This document shows positions 26,782 through 35,263 of a stretch of 64,000 nucleotides of DNA, one piece after another. The stretch comes from Leisingera aquaemixtae. Its GTDB lineage: Bacteria; Pseudomonadota; Alphaproteobacteria; Rhodobacterales; Rhodobacteraceae. The position numbers and the translations under genes were made by a program. The notes beneath the pieces are model-generated. The model was not told the origin of the DNA and searched no databases. It was given only the letters and a program-made list of their open reading frames with translations. How positions within the stretch are numbered: position 1 is the stretch's first letter; the number at the start of each line of letters is the position of its first letter. The stretch spans positions 496,001-560,000 of the forward strand of contig NZ_JAHVJQ010000003.1 in NCBI RefSeq assembly GCF_019801145.1, read 5' to 3'.

Positions 26782-27210
26782 TTACCAGTGGCCGGTGTTT
26801 TCCATGCTGGCCCAGGGTTCCGCCGGCGGCAGGGCGCTGCCGTTCTGCAGCAGTTCGACGGAAATATTGTCCGGCGAGCGCACAAAGGCCATGTGGCCGT
26901 CGCGCGGCGGCCGGTTGATGGTGACGCCGTTGTCCATCAGGTGCTGGCAGACCGCATAAATGTCGTCCACGCCATAGGCGAGATGGCCGAAATGGCGGCT
27001 GTCGCTGGGCAGTCCATCATCGCCGTCCCAGTTGTAGGTAAGCTCGACCGGTGCCTCCTCCTGGCCGGGCGGGGCCATGAACACCAGGGTGAAGCGGCCC
27101 TGCTCGTTGTCCCAGCGGCGGGTCTCCTGAAGGCCGAGAAGCTGGTAGAAGGCCATCGATTTCTCGAGGTCCTTCACCCGGACCATGGTGTGCAGGTATT
27201 TGAGGGGCAT
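26782..27210 (-). CDS. gloA: Lactoylglutathione lyase (glyoxalase I)
   Basis: 142-residue VOC-fold protein. Metal ligands expected for GloA are present: His in LHTMVRV near 7, Glu in VELTYNWD near 57, His in RHFGHLAYGVDD near 74 and Glu in ISVELLQ near 122. VELTYNW is diagnostic. It converts the methylglyoxal-glutathione adduct to S-lactoylglutathione. The ATG at 27210 has CAGGAG upstream. Confidence 0.93.
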   Translation of the reverse strand: MPLKYLHTMVRVKDLEKSMAFYQLLGLQETRRWDNEQGRFTLVFMAPPGQEEAPVELTYNWDGDDGLPSDSRHFGHLAYGVDDIYAVCQHLMDNGVTINRPPRDGHMAFVRSPDNISVELLQNGSALPPAEPWASMENTGHW

Positions 27211-27281
27211 GGCGGTCTCCTGTCTTGTTTGCCAACCCTGGCGCGGCCGCTGCGCAGGGTCCGTTCTGAACAGATACGGGT

Positions 27282-28706
27282 TCAGAACTTTGATTCAATG
27301 CCCAGGGAAACAGAAAACTCGGAGCCTTCGTACCGGGCGTAATTCGACCTGCGCTTGCCCGCGCGCAACCGCAGCATCGGGGCAAAACCCGCGTAGTCGT
27401 AGTCTTCGAAGAACATGCCCACATCTGCGTAGAGGGAATGATCCTGGCGGCCGTCGGACAAGGCAAAGCCGTCCGCCGTGCGGAAGAAATCCTGATAGTC
27501 GGAGTAGCCCAGGATCAGGCCGCCGCTCAGCTTGGCCGGGCCGATTTTTTCGCCGAATGTATAGCCGAAACGGACCGTGGCGGTGTTGTAAGTCGTGTTG
27601 GGATGGGCAGAATCAGTTCCGCGCAGGCCCAGGGCCACATCGAACCTGCCGCCGTTCTCCAGGGATCTGCTCAGCGAGGCGCCAAGGCCAAGGGTGCTTG
27701 CATCGTAGAACAGGCTTCTGGGATTGAACCGCTGTTCAGCCGAGCCGTTCAGCCTGATCGAGGCGGCAGGCGAGACTTTCCAGCTGCGGCCGCCTGACAG
27801 GCGCAGCAGATCGTAGTTCTTTTCGCCGCCGTACCAGGAGGTCGCCGCGGAGAGGGCGGCCTGCGCCGAACCCTTTCCGGCTTCCGGTCCCACCGCGAAT
27901 GCATGGCTGAGTGTGATTTCCCCATAAGATGAGGCAAACTCGGAATTCCGCGGCATCGTGAAGCCGGGGCGCGAGTCAACGATTTCGCGTGCCTTCTTCT
28001 TGGCGCTTTCCGACAGGGCCACGCGCTGCAGGTAGAGGCGCCCTGACAGGGCGGTGCGGCTGCGGCTGCTTTGGCGCAGGCGGCGGGAAACGGTGGCATC
28101 TGCGATGCCGATCAGCCCCGAAAGCGCAACCGACCGGGGCCCCAGGACACTGCCTGCCGTGGGCACGCCGTCAATGATCTCGATCGCCGAGTCCGATCCG
28201 TTGTTCACGTTCGAGCTAGGCTTCACTTCGGTGCGCAGCTTGATCGCCCAGGGATTGATGCGGCGCAGTGTCTTGTAGTCTTCGGCGATCAGCGCCTGCG
28301 CCTGGGCGTCCGGTGCGTGAATGGCGGTGCGGCGCAGCCAGAACTGGGACAGGCCCGGGCGGCCTTCGGCAAAAGCCAGCCGCGATGCCATTTGCGCCGT
28401 CTGGTACTTTTCGCCGGGCTCCTTGGCGAACCGGTAGGCGCGGCCGACCGACTTGCGCGCGGCCTCAGGGTCCTTGAGCCTGGAATAGGCCGCCGCGCGC
28501 AGATACCAGGCGACATGATCCTTGCTGTTGGCTTTCAGCAGCGCGTCAGAGAGGGCAAGCGCCAGTTGCGGTTTGCCGGTTTGCAGCGAGTGCATGGCCA
28601 TCGCCCGCCCCTGATGCAGGGACAGGCGCATTCCGGCCTCCTGTGCATGGCACGGGGACAGGGCCAGGCCCGAGGCCAGGAACACTGAAGCCAGAATGCG
28701 CCGCAT
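27282..28706 (-). CDS. Slam-type surface lipoprotein assembly modulator
   Basis: 474 residues. A signal peptide (about 1-22) is followed by an N-terminal helical, TPR-like region (AMAMHSLQTGKPQLALALSDALLKANSKDHVAWYLRAAAYSRLKDPEAARKSVGRAYRFA), then a long beta-strand-rich half with alternating aromatic residues that ends in Phe (SLGIESKF), the layout of a Slam outer-membrane barrel (DUF560). Slam proteins move specific lipoproteins to the cell surface. The upstream neighbour, five bases away, encodes a matching lipoprotein, which strongly supports the call. The ATG at 28706 precedes the signal peptide. Confidence 0.85.
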   Translation of the reverse strand: MRRILASVFLASGLALSPCHAQEAGMRLSLHQGRAMAMHSLQTGKPQLALALSDALLKANSKDHVAWYLRAAAYSRLKDPEAARKSVGRAYRFAKEPGEKYQTAQMASRLAFAEGRPGLSQFWLRRTAIHAPDAQAQALIAEDYKTLRRINPWAIKLRTEVKPSSNVNNGSDSAIEIIDGVPTAGSVLGPRSVALSGLIGIADATVSRRLRQSSRSRTALSGRLYLQRVALSESAKKKAREIVDSRPGFTMPRNSEFASSYGEITLSHAFAVGPEAGKGSAQAALSAATSWYGGEKNYDLLRLSGGRSWKVSPAASIRLNGSAEQRFNPRSLFYDASTLGLGASLSRSLENGGRFDVALGLRGTDSAHPNTTYNTATVRFGYTFGEKIGPAKLSGGLILGYSDYQDFFRTADGFALSDGRQDHSLYADVGMFFEDYDYAGFAPMLRLRAGKRRSNYARYEGSEFSVSLGIESKF

Positions 28707-28711
28707 GGGTC

Positions 28712-29656
28712 TTATTCGTCGGAGGGGCAGTCGGAATGGCTGCTGGTGGTGGCGCACTGGCCGATGACGAACGCGCCGTATTCGATGACATCGCTGCCGT
28801 AGTCGCTGATGTGATCGGTGGCGTAGACCGTTCCGGCAACAGCAGTGGCGCCGTCACCCGTGAAGACGCCTGCGTAGCTGCCCACACTTTCAGTGCCCAC
28901 TTCGACCGTGCCTTCGAACGTGCCGTCGCTGCCGATGCTGGTCGGAACCAGCTCGAGATCAGCCACCGAGGTTCCCGGGTCGTCGACAACTGTTCTGTTG
29001 TAGATCCGGCCGTCGATCGCCCCATCGGTTCCGAAATCGGCGAGGATGAACACGTCGCCGGTCACTTCGGCAACCTGAGAGGGAATCAAGCTGGGGTCGG
29101 TTCCCGCATCGGTGGGCAGCAGGTCTTCGCCGCTTCCGGCCACATTCAGCAGGCCGATATAGGTGCCGGCATAGGAGACGGCGCCCAGCGGGTCGCCATC
29201 GCCATCGGTCGGAGCGGTGAAACTGCCGTCGGACCCGAAGTGGGTGCCGCTCATGTAATAACCCGAGGGGCCGTTGCCGGTTGCGACAACCATCGCGTAG
29301 CCACCTTCCATCTCGCGGAAATACGCGGTGGAGTGGGGGGCCTGGGAGTGCTCCTGATAGGTATAGGCCTGATAGACGGACCCGTCGCTGCCGGTGCGGT
29401 CGAGCGCCGCGTTGCGGGTATAAGGCACGTCATCATTGGCAATGCCGGTGATGAAAATCGTGTCGTCGCTGGAGACGTAATTCACGCTGATGACATCACC
29501 TGCAACCGAGGCAGGCACAGTGCTGCCGGTGTCGGTATCCGTGCTGGTATCCGAACCGGTGTCCGTGTCGTCATCGTTATCAGTATTGAACGGGTTGCCC
29601 CCGCCGCATGCGGACAGCGCGGACGCCACCGCGAGCCCTAGCCAAAAGCGCCTCAT
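28712..29656 (-). CDS. Surface lipoprotein with TbpB-like C-terminal barrel, Slam substrate
   Basis: 314 residues. The lipoprotein signal ends in LSAC (Cys17); the following 30 residues are an Asp/Thr/Ser/Gly-only linker (NDDDTDTGSDTSTDTDTG) of the sort used as a flexible tether. The C-terminal third has the transferrin-binding-protein-like barrel pattern: VSYAGTYIGL, DVFILADFGTDGAIDGRI, SIGSDGTFEGTV, GSYAGVFTGDGATAVAGTVYA and closing AFVIGQC. Such barrels carry the Slam recognition signal. The ligand, possibly haem, a metal carrier or a host or environmental protein, is unknown. No TonB receptor gene is nearby. Confidence 0.84.
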   Translation of the reverse strand: MRRFWLGLAVASALSACGGGNPFNTDNDDDTDTGSDTSTDTDTGSTVPASVAGDVISVNYVSSDDTIFITGIANDDVPYTRNAALDRTGSDGSVYQAYTYQEHSQAPHSTAYFREMEGGYAMVVATGNGPSGYYMSGTHFGSDGSFTAPTDGDGDPLGAVSYAGTYIGLLNVAGSGEDLLPTDAGTDPSLIPSQVAEVTGDVFILADFGTDGAIDGRIYNRTVVDDPGTSVADLELVPTSIGSDGTFEGTVEVGTESVGSYAGVFTGDGATAVAGTVYATDHISDYGSDVIEYGAFVIGQCATTSSHSDCPSDE

Positions 29657-29905
29657 CTGCCATTACCTCAATATGTTTTTTCGTTTTGCGCCACCTTCGG
29701 CCGCGGCAGCGCAGTTGTCAATTGAACAGTGCGGTTTTCGGCGCAACCGTGGCGGATGCGCTACCAGCATGTAGTTTCCTGTATTCACTGGATGGGCAGA
29801 TATGGTATGATCGCATGGTGGAAGGCGCGGAATTTTCGCCCTTGGCGCGCGGTGTGCCAGACGGTATCCCGGGCAGGGCAATCAAGTCAGCGGCAGGGGG
29901 CGGCG

Positions 29906-30739
29906 GTGCAGCAGTATCACGATCAGCTACAGTATATTCTGGACCACGGGGAGCAGTCGGGCGACCGCACCGGCACCGGCACGCTGTCGTGTTTCGGCAT
30001 GCAGGCGCGGTATCCGCTGAAGGACGGCTTTCCGCTGGTGACCACCAAGAAGCTGCATCTGCGCTCAATCATTCATGAGCTCCTTTGGTTTCTGTCCGGC
30101 GACACCAACATCCGCTACCTGAAGGAAAACGGCGTTTCGATCTGGGACGAATGGGCCGATGAGAACGGTGACCTGGGTCCCGTCTACGGCCACCAGTGGC
30201 GCCGGTTCCCCAAGCTGGAGCTGGCAGAGGGCACCGTTGGGGATGAGCCGCTGTACCGGGCGGGCAGCGTCGATCAGATCGCCGGTCTGGTGGAGATGAT
30301 CCGCAAGAGCCCCGACAGCCGCCGCCTGATCGTTTCCGCCTGGAACCCGGGCGATGTGCCGGACATGGCGCTGCCGCCGTGCCATACCCTGTGGCAGGTG
30401 CGGGTGGCAGGCGGCAAGATGCACCTGCAGCTCTACCAGCGCTCGGCCGACATGTTCCTGGGCGTGCCGTTCAATATCGCATCCTACTCGCTGCTCCTGG
30501 CGATGCTGGCGCATGTGACCGGCTACGAGGCGGGCGATTTCGTGCACACGATGGGGGATGCGCACATCTATTCGAACCATGTGGAGCAGGTTCAACTGCA
30601 GCTGTCGCGCACGCCCAAACCGCTGCCGCAGTTGCGGATCAAACGGCAGGTGAATTCGATTTTCGACTTCAAGTTCGAGGATTTCGAGATCCTCAACTAT
30701 GACCCCGACCCGGTGATCAAGGCGCCGGTTGCGGTTTAA
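29906..30739 (+). CDS. thyA: Thymidylate synthase
   Basis: 277 residues. Key motifs: DRTGTGT, the catalytic Cys in [10 protein letters not shown], the phosphate-binding Arg in [28 protein letters not shown] and the ending KAPVAV. It makes dTMP from dUMP with methylenetetrahydrofolate. There is an insert of about a dozen residues after RRFPKLEL compared with the E. coli enzyme. I chose GTG at 29906 ([15 protein letters not shown]), which aligns with known N-termini and follows AGGGGG; the frame is open to 29729 but the extension is not protein-like. folA follows after 18 bases. Confidence 0.95.
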   Translation: MQQYHDQLQYILDHGEQSGDRTGTGTLSCFGMQARYPLKDGFPLVTTKKLHLRSIIHELLWFLSGDTNIRYLKENGVSIWDEWADENGDLGPVYGHQWRRFPKLELAEGTVGDEPLYRAGSVDQIAGLVEMIRKSPDSRRLIVSAWNPGDVPDMALPPCHTLWQVRVAGGKMHLQLYQRSADMFLGVPFNIASYSLLLAMLAHVTGYEAGDFVHTMGDAHIYSNHVEQVQLQLSRTPKPLPQLRIKRQVNSIFDFKFEDFEILNYDPDPVIKAPVAV

Positions 30740-30757
30740 GACACAAGGACAGCAGGC

Positions 30758-31237
30758 ATGATTACCCTGATCGCTGCGCGGGCGCGCAACGGCGCCATTG
30801 GCAAGGACAATGAAATCCCCTGGTTTGCGCCGGAAGATCTGAAGGCTTTCCAGCGCGAGACCCTGGGCGGCGCCATCATCATGGGCCGCAAGACCTGGGA
30901 CAGCTTGCCGGTGAAGCCGTTGAAGAACCGGCTGAACCTGGTGGTATCGTCCAACCCGCAGGCCGCGGAGACCGTGCTGCCGTCAATCGAAGCGGCGGTG
31001 GAGGCGGCCTATGCGCAGGGATACCGCCGCGTCTACGGCATCGGCGGCGAGGGGATCTACCGCGGCATGCTGGGCATGGCGGACCGGCTGCTGGTGACAG
31101 AGGTGGACCTGACCATCGAGGATGCAGACGCCTATTTCCCTGAATTCCAGGCGGACGAATGGATCAAGGCAGGGGAAACCGAGCTGCGCAGCAGCGAGCC
31201 GGCCTGCGTGATGGTGGAGTATCTGCGCCGGGGCTGA
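30758..31237 (+). CDS. folA: Dihydrofolate reductase
   Basis: 159 residues with MITLIAARARNGAIGKDNEIPWFAPEDLKAFQRETLGGAIIMGRKTWDSLP, the standard DHFR start including the active-site acidic residue and the NADPH-binding GRKTW. It regenerates tetrahydrofolate used up by ThyA and sits in the same operon. Confidence 0.97.
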   Translation: MITLIAARARNGAIGKDNEIPWFAPEDLKAFQRETLGGAIIMGRKTWDSLPVKPLKNRLNLVVSSNPQAAETVLPSIEAAVEAAYAQGYRRVYGIGGEGIYRGMLGMADRLLVTEVDLTIEDADAYFPEFQADEWIKAGETELRSSEPACVMVEYLRRG

Positions 31238-31296
31238 AGGCCCTGAGCGTTTGCCTGCGCCCAGCTAAAGCCCGGGCGCAGTGCAGAAGTGTAAAA

Positions 31297-31503
31297 TCAG
31301 ATCGCCTTGAGATCAGCTGCCATTTTCCGGCCGTCGCGGCCTTCGGTCAGCTCGTAGCCGATTTTCATATTGTCGGCGAGACCGGTCATGCCCGACCGCT
31401 CAACCGCTGAAATGTGCACAAACACATCCTTGCCGCCTTCATCGGGTTCAATAAACCCGTACCCTTTGGTGGTGTTGAACCACTTCACGGTGCCGCTTGG
31501 CAT
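31297..31503 (-). CDS. cspA: Cold-shock domain protein
   Basis: 68 residues with both RNA-binding motifs, KGYGFIEPDEGG (RNP1) and DVFVHISAVE (RNP2). A single-stranded nucleic acid chaperone of the CspA family. AAGGAG lies upstream of the ATG at 31503. The upstream 180 bases probably form its leader. Whether it is cold-induced cannot be read from the sequence. Confidence 0.95.
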   Translation of the reverse strand: MPSGTVKWFNTTKGYGFIEPDEGGKDVFVHISAVERSGMTGLADNMKIGYELTEGRDGRKMAADLKAI

Positions 31504-31690
31504 TTCCCGTGTCTCCTTCTACTTTGCACGTCGCCCCGGGGCGTCCCGGGGCATCCGGCCGTTCCCTGGCGGTTATGCGCAAGGCAGGGCCGGACAACCT
31601 TGAGTTTTGCACGGGCTGACTGAAAATCAAGAGAAACCGGGGAATTCCACCATAAATTGTGCGAATTCTTCGCGGGGAGTAAGAAGGCAG

Positions 31691-32008
31691 ATGAAAATCT
31701 ACGGGCTAAAAAATTGCGACACCTGCCGTAAGGCATTGAAACAGATGCCGGATTCCGTTCTGGTCGATATCCGCACGGATGGCATGCCAGAGGGGCTGCT
31801 GGAGGCGGCCCATGCAAAATTCGGTGCCAAGCTGGTCAATACCCGCTCTACCACCTGGCGGGGTCTGAGCGAGGAGGAGCGCGGGGGCGAGCCGCTTGAA
31901 CTGCTGCGGGCGCATCCGGCGCTGATGAAGCGGCCGCTGATCGAGCGTGACGGGGAATTATTCCTGGGTTGGGATCAGAACACGAAGGAGGCCCTTGGCG
32001 GGGCTTAA
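31691..32008 (+). CDS. ArsC/Spx-family thioredoxin-fold protein (YffB-like)
   Basis: 105 residues. The redox motif is KNCDTCRKALK near 10-13 (CxxC), followed by DIRTDGMP, NTRSTTWRGLSEEER and KRPLIERDGELFLGWD. This is the YffB-like branch of the ArsC/Spx family, often annotated arsenate reductase although many members are not. The ATG at 31691 follows GAAGGCAG. The gene is probably in the same transcript as the small membrane protein downstream (42 bases). Confidence 0.9.
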   Translation: MKIYGLKNCDTCRKALKQMPDSVLVDIRTDGMPEGLLEAAHAKFGAKLVNTRSTTWRGLSEEERGGEPLELLRAHPALMKRPLIERDGELFLGWDQNTKEALGGA

Positions 32009-32050
32009 GCCGCGGCTTATGTCAGTACCCTGGATTTTGGGAGAAAGTTA

Positions 32051-32419
32051 ATGCGCAACGCAGCCCTTGTTCTGGGGATCATCGCCGGCATTTTCGGCAT
32101 GGTGGTGGGCTTCTTCGGCTATGGCTATACCGCCGCGGTGGAGTATTTCGGCGAGGTCGAAGGGCTGGCCGAGCAGGTCGACAATGTCGACCAGTTGCGG
32201 CTTCTGGCGGTTTTGTCGCCGCTTCTGGCAATAGCCGGCGGCGCCATGGCGCGGGCCAGGGCCTTGTGGGGCGGCATCCTGCTGCTGGGCTCGGCGGCTG
32301 GCATGTACGCGGGCTTTGGCCTCAACGTCTTTACCATTTTCCCCTTGAGCTTTGCCGCGGTGGGCGGACTGATGGCGCTGGCCGCGGGTCAGCCGGATGA
32401 GCCGAAGGCGCATTTCTGA
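32051..32419 (+). CDS. Small membrane protein, DUF4064-like
   Basis: 122 residues with about three to four hydrophobic helices: AALVLGIIAGIFGMVVGFFGYGY, LLAVLSPLLAIAGG, LWGGILLLGSAAGMYAGFG and FPLSFAAVGGLMALAAG. The pattern resembles DUF4064-type membrane proteins, but the resemblance is weak. Function unknown. A bidirectional terminator follows. Confidence 0.75.
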   Translation: MRNAALVLGIIAGIFGMVVGFFGYGYTAAVEYFGEVEGLAEQVDNVDQLRLLAVLSPLLAIAGGAMARARALWGGILLLGSAAGMYAGFGLNVFTIFPLSFAAVGGLMALAAGQPDEPKAHF

Positions 32420-32439
32420 TCCGAACCGACCCGCATGAA

Positions 32440-32477
32440 AAAGGCGCCGCTGCCGGGGCAGGGCGCCTTTCCTTTTT
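32440..32477. terminator. Bidirectional terminator between the membrane protein gene and the buf operon
   Basis: AAAGGCGCC at 32440-32448 pairs with GGCGCCTTT at 32462-32470. T-rich sequence follows on the plus strand (CCTTTTTG) and on the minus strand (TTTTTCATG), so it can stop both converging transcripts. Confidence 0.85.
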
Positions 32478-32493
32478 GCGGGAGCCGGCAGCG

Positions 32494-33057
32494 TCAGGCC
32501 AGGGCGGGCTCCATCCGGTTGCGCAGCAGAGCGTCCACCGACAGGGCGCCCGCGCCCTTGATCACCAGAACCGCCAGCAGGAAGATCCAGAACAGCCGCT
32601 GATCCAGGATCACCGCGTCGGGGAAGCGGTCGAACAGCGCGCCGAGGGTTTTGTCATCGGTGGCACCGTGGCCGTAGATGTCGGTCAGCGACTGCACGAC
32701 GACAAAGCCGATCATGCCGAGCGAGGCGAGGCGGGTCAGAAGCCCGACCACGATCATCAGCGGCAGGATGAATTCGGCGTAGGTCCCGGCCAGCACCACC
32801 AGTTTCTGGAACAGGCCGAACTGGGACACGTCATAGCCTGCGGCCTCCAGCTGTTTCGGGAAGATCTGGCTGTAGGCGCCGATCGAGGGGCTGAAAAGGC
32901 CGAGGATGCCGTCGCCCAGCTTGGTCAGGCCGGAGTTCCAGAAATAGAGCAGCAGCGTCGAGGCGAAGATAAAGCGTGCCGCCAGCGGCAGCAGCCAGTT
33001 GCCGGCCCTTTCCACCTGGCGGAAAACGGCGTCGTGAATGGAGACAAGTGTGTGCAT
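32494..33057 (-). CDS. DoxX family membrane protein of the bufferin operon
   Basis: 187 residues with four hydrophobic helices and the DoxX pattern (FASTLLLYFWNSGLTKLGDG; AGTYAEFILPLMIVVGLLTRLASLGMIGFVVVQS). DoxX proteins are frequent last genes of bufferin operons and may pass electrons or handle the product at the membrane; the role is not settled. It lies four bases after the DUF2063 gene on the same strand. Confidence 0.9.
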   Translation of the reverse strand: MHTLVSIHDAVFRQVERAGNWLLPLAARFIFASTLLLYFWNSGLTKLGDGILGLFSPSIGAYSQIFPKQLEAAGYDVSQFGLFQKLVVLAGTYAEFILPLMIVVGLLTRLASLGMIGFVVVQSLTDIYGHGATDDKTLGALFDRFPDAVILDQRLFWIFLLAVLVIKGAGALSVDALLRNRMEPALA

Positions 33058-33061
33058 GGGT

Positions 33062-33817
33062 TTACCCTTTGCTTTCCAATCCGGTTATTGCGCCGCCCTG
33101 CAGGATCAGGGCCAGCGTGGCACCCAGGTCAAAGGCTGAGTTTTCGGCGGCGGCCTGTTCCAAGGCCTCGCCAATGGAGGCGCCCCCCCTCAGAGCGCGG
33201 ATCCAGATTGCGCCCGCGGGGGGCAGGACCTGGGGAATGGGGTCGAAATCGGGGCGGGTGATCAGCACGTCCTGGGCCTGCGCTTCTGGCTTGGGCGCGC
33301 CGTCTTCGGTGTTGTAGCGCCAGATGGCGTGAATGGGCCAGGACGAGCGCAGCACCTGCACCGCGGGCGCCAGCGCCAGTCGGGTGTTCATCAGCTGGTC
33401 CGGCGTCAGCGCGCCGAGCGTCTCGGGCGCGATGGGTTCCGCATCTGCAGCGTGGTAGGCGCGGCGCAGCGCCAGCTCCAGCCGGGCGACATCGCCGAGG
33501 TAGCCCAGATGCCTGAGCTGCTCCATGCCCTCCAGGAAGGCCGGGAAGTGCGCGCCGTAGAACATCATCAGGGGCGACGACGGCGGGTGCCGGCGCAGGT
33601 AGATGCCCGCAAGCCCGTCCATGTTCTGCTTGCCCAAAAGCTTGGCGATCACCGGAAAGGCGCTGTGCATCGCCTCGGTCAGGGACACGGCGACATTGTT
33701 GCGGTAGACGCTGAAGCGGCGCCCGGCAGGCTGGGCCAGGTGATCCACCAGACCCTCCGGCACCTGCTGGCCCGCATCCATCATGGCGCGGGTGAATTCT
33801 GCCTGGGTCACGCTCAT
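33062..33817 (-). CDS. bufC: DUF2063 protein, partner of the MNIO enzyme
   Basis: 251 residues. The N-terminal DUF2063 domain shows FTRAMMDAGQQVPEGLVDHLAQPAGRRFSVYRNNVAVSLTEAMHSAFPVIAKLLG. In bufferin and related RiPP systems this protein acts as RiPP-recognition partner that presents the precursor to the DUF692 oxidase. The ATG at 33817 overlaps the stop of the DUF692 gene (ATGA), so the two are coupled. Confidence 0.9.
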   Translation of the reverse strand: MSVTQAEFTRAMMDAGQQVPEGLVDHLAQPAGRRFSVYRNNVAVSLTEAMHSAFPVIAKLLGKQNMDGLAGIYLRRHPPSSPLMMFYGAHFPAFLEGMEQLRHLGYLGDVARLELALRRAYHAADAEPIAPETLGALTPDQLMNTRLALAPAVQVLRSSWPIHAIWRYNTEDGAPKPEAQAQDVLITRPDFDPIPQVLPPAGAIWIRALRGGASIGEALEQAAAENSAFDLGATLALILQGGAITGLESKG

Positions 33818-34668
33818 GCCGGGACGCGCTCCAGCGCGGTTGCGGCGCGGGCGGCCTCGGCTTCCAGCACAGGCCAGTCCGGCACGTCGTTGTCCCATTC
33901 GATCAGCACCGGTTTGGGGCCGGATTTGGCAAGCGTATAATCCAGCAGCGCCCAGACCGGGTCCACCACCTCGCGCCCGTGGCTGTCGATCAGCAGCGGG
34001 CGGCCGTGGTCGTCCTCGTCCTCGTCATGGCCGCCGAGGTGGATTTCACCGACCTTGTCCAGCGCGAAGGCGTCGATGTAGCCCTGCGGCGAGAAATCGA
34101 GGTTGGTGGCAGAGACAAAGACGTTGTTCACGTCCAGAAGCAGCCCGCAGCCGGTGCGGCGGGAGATTTCGGCAAGGAACTCGGGCTCGGACCAGGTGCT
34201 CTCGACAAAGGCGAGGTAGCTGGAGGGGTTTTCCAGCAGCATCCGGCGCCCGATGGTGTCCTGCAATTGGTTGATGTGGCTGCAGATCCGCTGCAGGCTG
34301 GCATCCGTGTAGGGCAGCGGCAGCAGGTCGTTATAGAAGTGGCTGTCGTGGGTGGACCAGGCCAGATGTTCGGAGAAGCTTGCCGGGTTCAGCCAGCCCA
34401 CCAGATGCTTGAGCCGGGCCAGGTGGTCTGCGTCCAGCGGCCCTTCGCCGCCGATCGAGAGGCCGACGCCATGCACCGACATGGCAAAGCGTTCGGACAG
34501 GTGGCGCAGTTGCGCGATCGGTCGGCCGCCGTCGCCCATGTAGTTCTCAGCGTGGATTTCCAGCCATTTGACAGAACCCGGGTCCGCAGTGATCTGGGCG
34601 AAATGCTGCGGCTTGTAACCGACGCCGGGGGCGGCGGGCAGTCTGTCATGTGCAGCAGTGTCAAGCAT
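33814..34668 (-). CDS. bufB: DUF692 multinuclear non-haem iron oxidase (MNIO)
   Basis: 284 residues, a TIM-barrel MNIO. Metal ligands expected for the family are visible: His and Glu in WLEIHAENYMG, His in SVHGVGLSIG, SEHLAWS, Glu in LLLENPSSY, Asp/Asn in LLLDVNNVFVSA, GEIHLGGHDEDE and Asp in IEWDNDVP. In bufferin synthesis this enzyme oxidises precursor cysteines to thiooxazoles. It lies 68 bases downstream of the precursor gene, and a terminator-like hairpin sits in that gap. Confidence 0.94.
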   Translation of the reverse strand: MLDTAAHDRLPAAPGVGYKPQHFAQITADPGSVKWLEIHAENYMGDGGRPIAQLRHLSERFAMSVHGVGLSIGGEGPLDADHLARLKHLVGWLNPASFSEHLAWSTHDSHFYNDLLPLPYTDASLQRICSHINQLQDTIGRRMLLENPSSYLAFVESTWSEPEFLAEISRRTGCGLLLDVNNVFVSATNLDFSPQGYIDAFALDKVGEIHLGGHDEDEDDHGRPLLIDSHGREVVDPVWALLDYTLAKSGPKPVLIEWDNDVPDWPVLEAEAARAATALERVPA

Positions 34669-34691
34669 GGCTGGTCCTGAAGTCCGGGTGC

Positions 34692-34720
34692 AAAAAGGGC
34701 GGGAATTGACGCTCCCGCCC
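34692..34720 (-). terminator. Terminator-like hairpin inside the buf operon
   Basis: On the minus strand GGGCGGGA (34720-34713) and TCCCGCCC (34704-34697) form a perfect 8-bp stem with an eight-base loop, followed by TTTTTG. It lies between the precursor and MNIO genes and could cause partial termination, giving excess precursor mRNA, or protect the 3' end of a short precursor transcript. Confidence 0.78.
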
Positions 34721-34736
34721 CGGAATTAAGCCGTGC

Positions 34737-35042
34737 TTATGCCGGCAGGTCGCGTTCCAGCGGCTCCAGCGAGCCCTTGCGCTCAGTGCCGTCGGCCATT
34801 GCGGGCAGGTCCATGCCTTCGCAGGTGCCTGCATCCACCAGGGTCCAGGCGTTGCCCTGATAATCGACGGTCGAGGTGCCTGCGCAGGTGGTGCCGGGGC
34901 CGGCGGCGCAATCGTTCTGGCCGGCCAGCGACACGCCGTAGCATTTTTCCTTGGTGGCGGCAGCGGCAGGGATGGTCGATGCTGCGGTCAGAGCGGCGGC
35001 AACAGCGCTGGCAACGGCCAGGGATTTTGCGGTGGTCGACAT
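34737..35042 (-). CDS. bufA: Bufferin-type RiPP precursor (DUF2282)
   Basis: 101 residues. A Sec-type signal region ([22 protein letters not shown]) precedes a core with four cysteines in the DUF2282 arrangement: [24 protein letters not shown] and then DAGTCEG. The family comprises exported metallophore peptides in which two of the cysteines are turned into thiooxazoles to bind copper. The acidic, Glu-rich C-terminal tail (about 25 residues) is typical of some members. AAAGGA precedes the ATG at 35042. It is the first gene of the operon. Confidence 0.92.
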   Translation of the reverse strand: MSTTAKSLAVASAVAAALTAASTIPAAAATKEKCYGVSLAGQNDCAAGPGTTCAGTSTVDYQGNAWTLVDAGTCEGMDLPAMADGTERKGSLEPLERDLPA

Positions 35043-35210
35043 CTCGTGAATTCCTTTCGGTTTAACATGCGGTGTCGTGTTGACAGGAAAACACTAACCT
35101 GAGGTTTTCCGGAAATTAAGTCACGAGGCCGTGTCTCACGTCTGCGTCAGGCTGTGTGAGAGCGGAACACCGCGCAAATGGCTGAAATGCCGTGGTTTTA
35201 TCAACCGTTG

Positions 35211-35239
35211 AAACAAAACGGCCCCCGTTTGGGGGCCGC
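35211..35239 (-). terminator. Rho-independent terminator of thrS
   Basis: CGGCCCCC and GGGGGCCG around GTTT form a strong stem at 35219-35238. On the minus strand it is followed by TTTTGTTT. It starts 25 bases past the thrS stop and separates thrS from the buf promoter. Confidence 0.88.
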
Positions 35240-35263
35240 TGATGCTGTATTGCAGGGGAAATG

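Noticed and set aside
26498-26959. 153-codon open frame on the plus strand
   Set aside because: Runs antisense into gloA and has no fold-like pattern.
29729-29905. 59-codon N-terminal extension of thyA
   Set aside because: Trp/Arg-rich and unlike any thymidylate synthase N-terminus; GTG at 29906 has a ribosome site and matches the family start.
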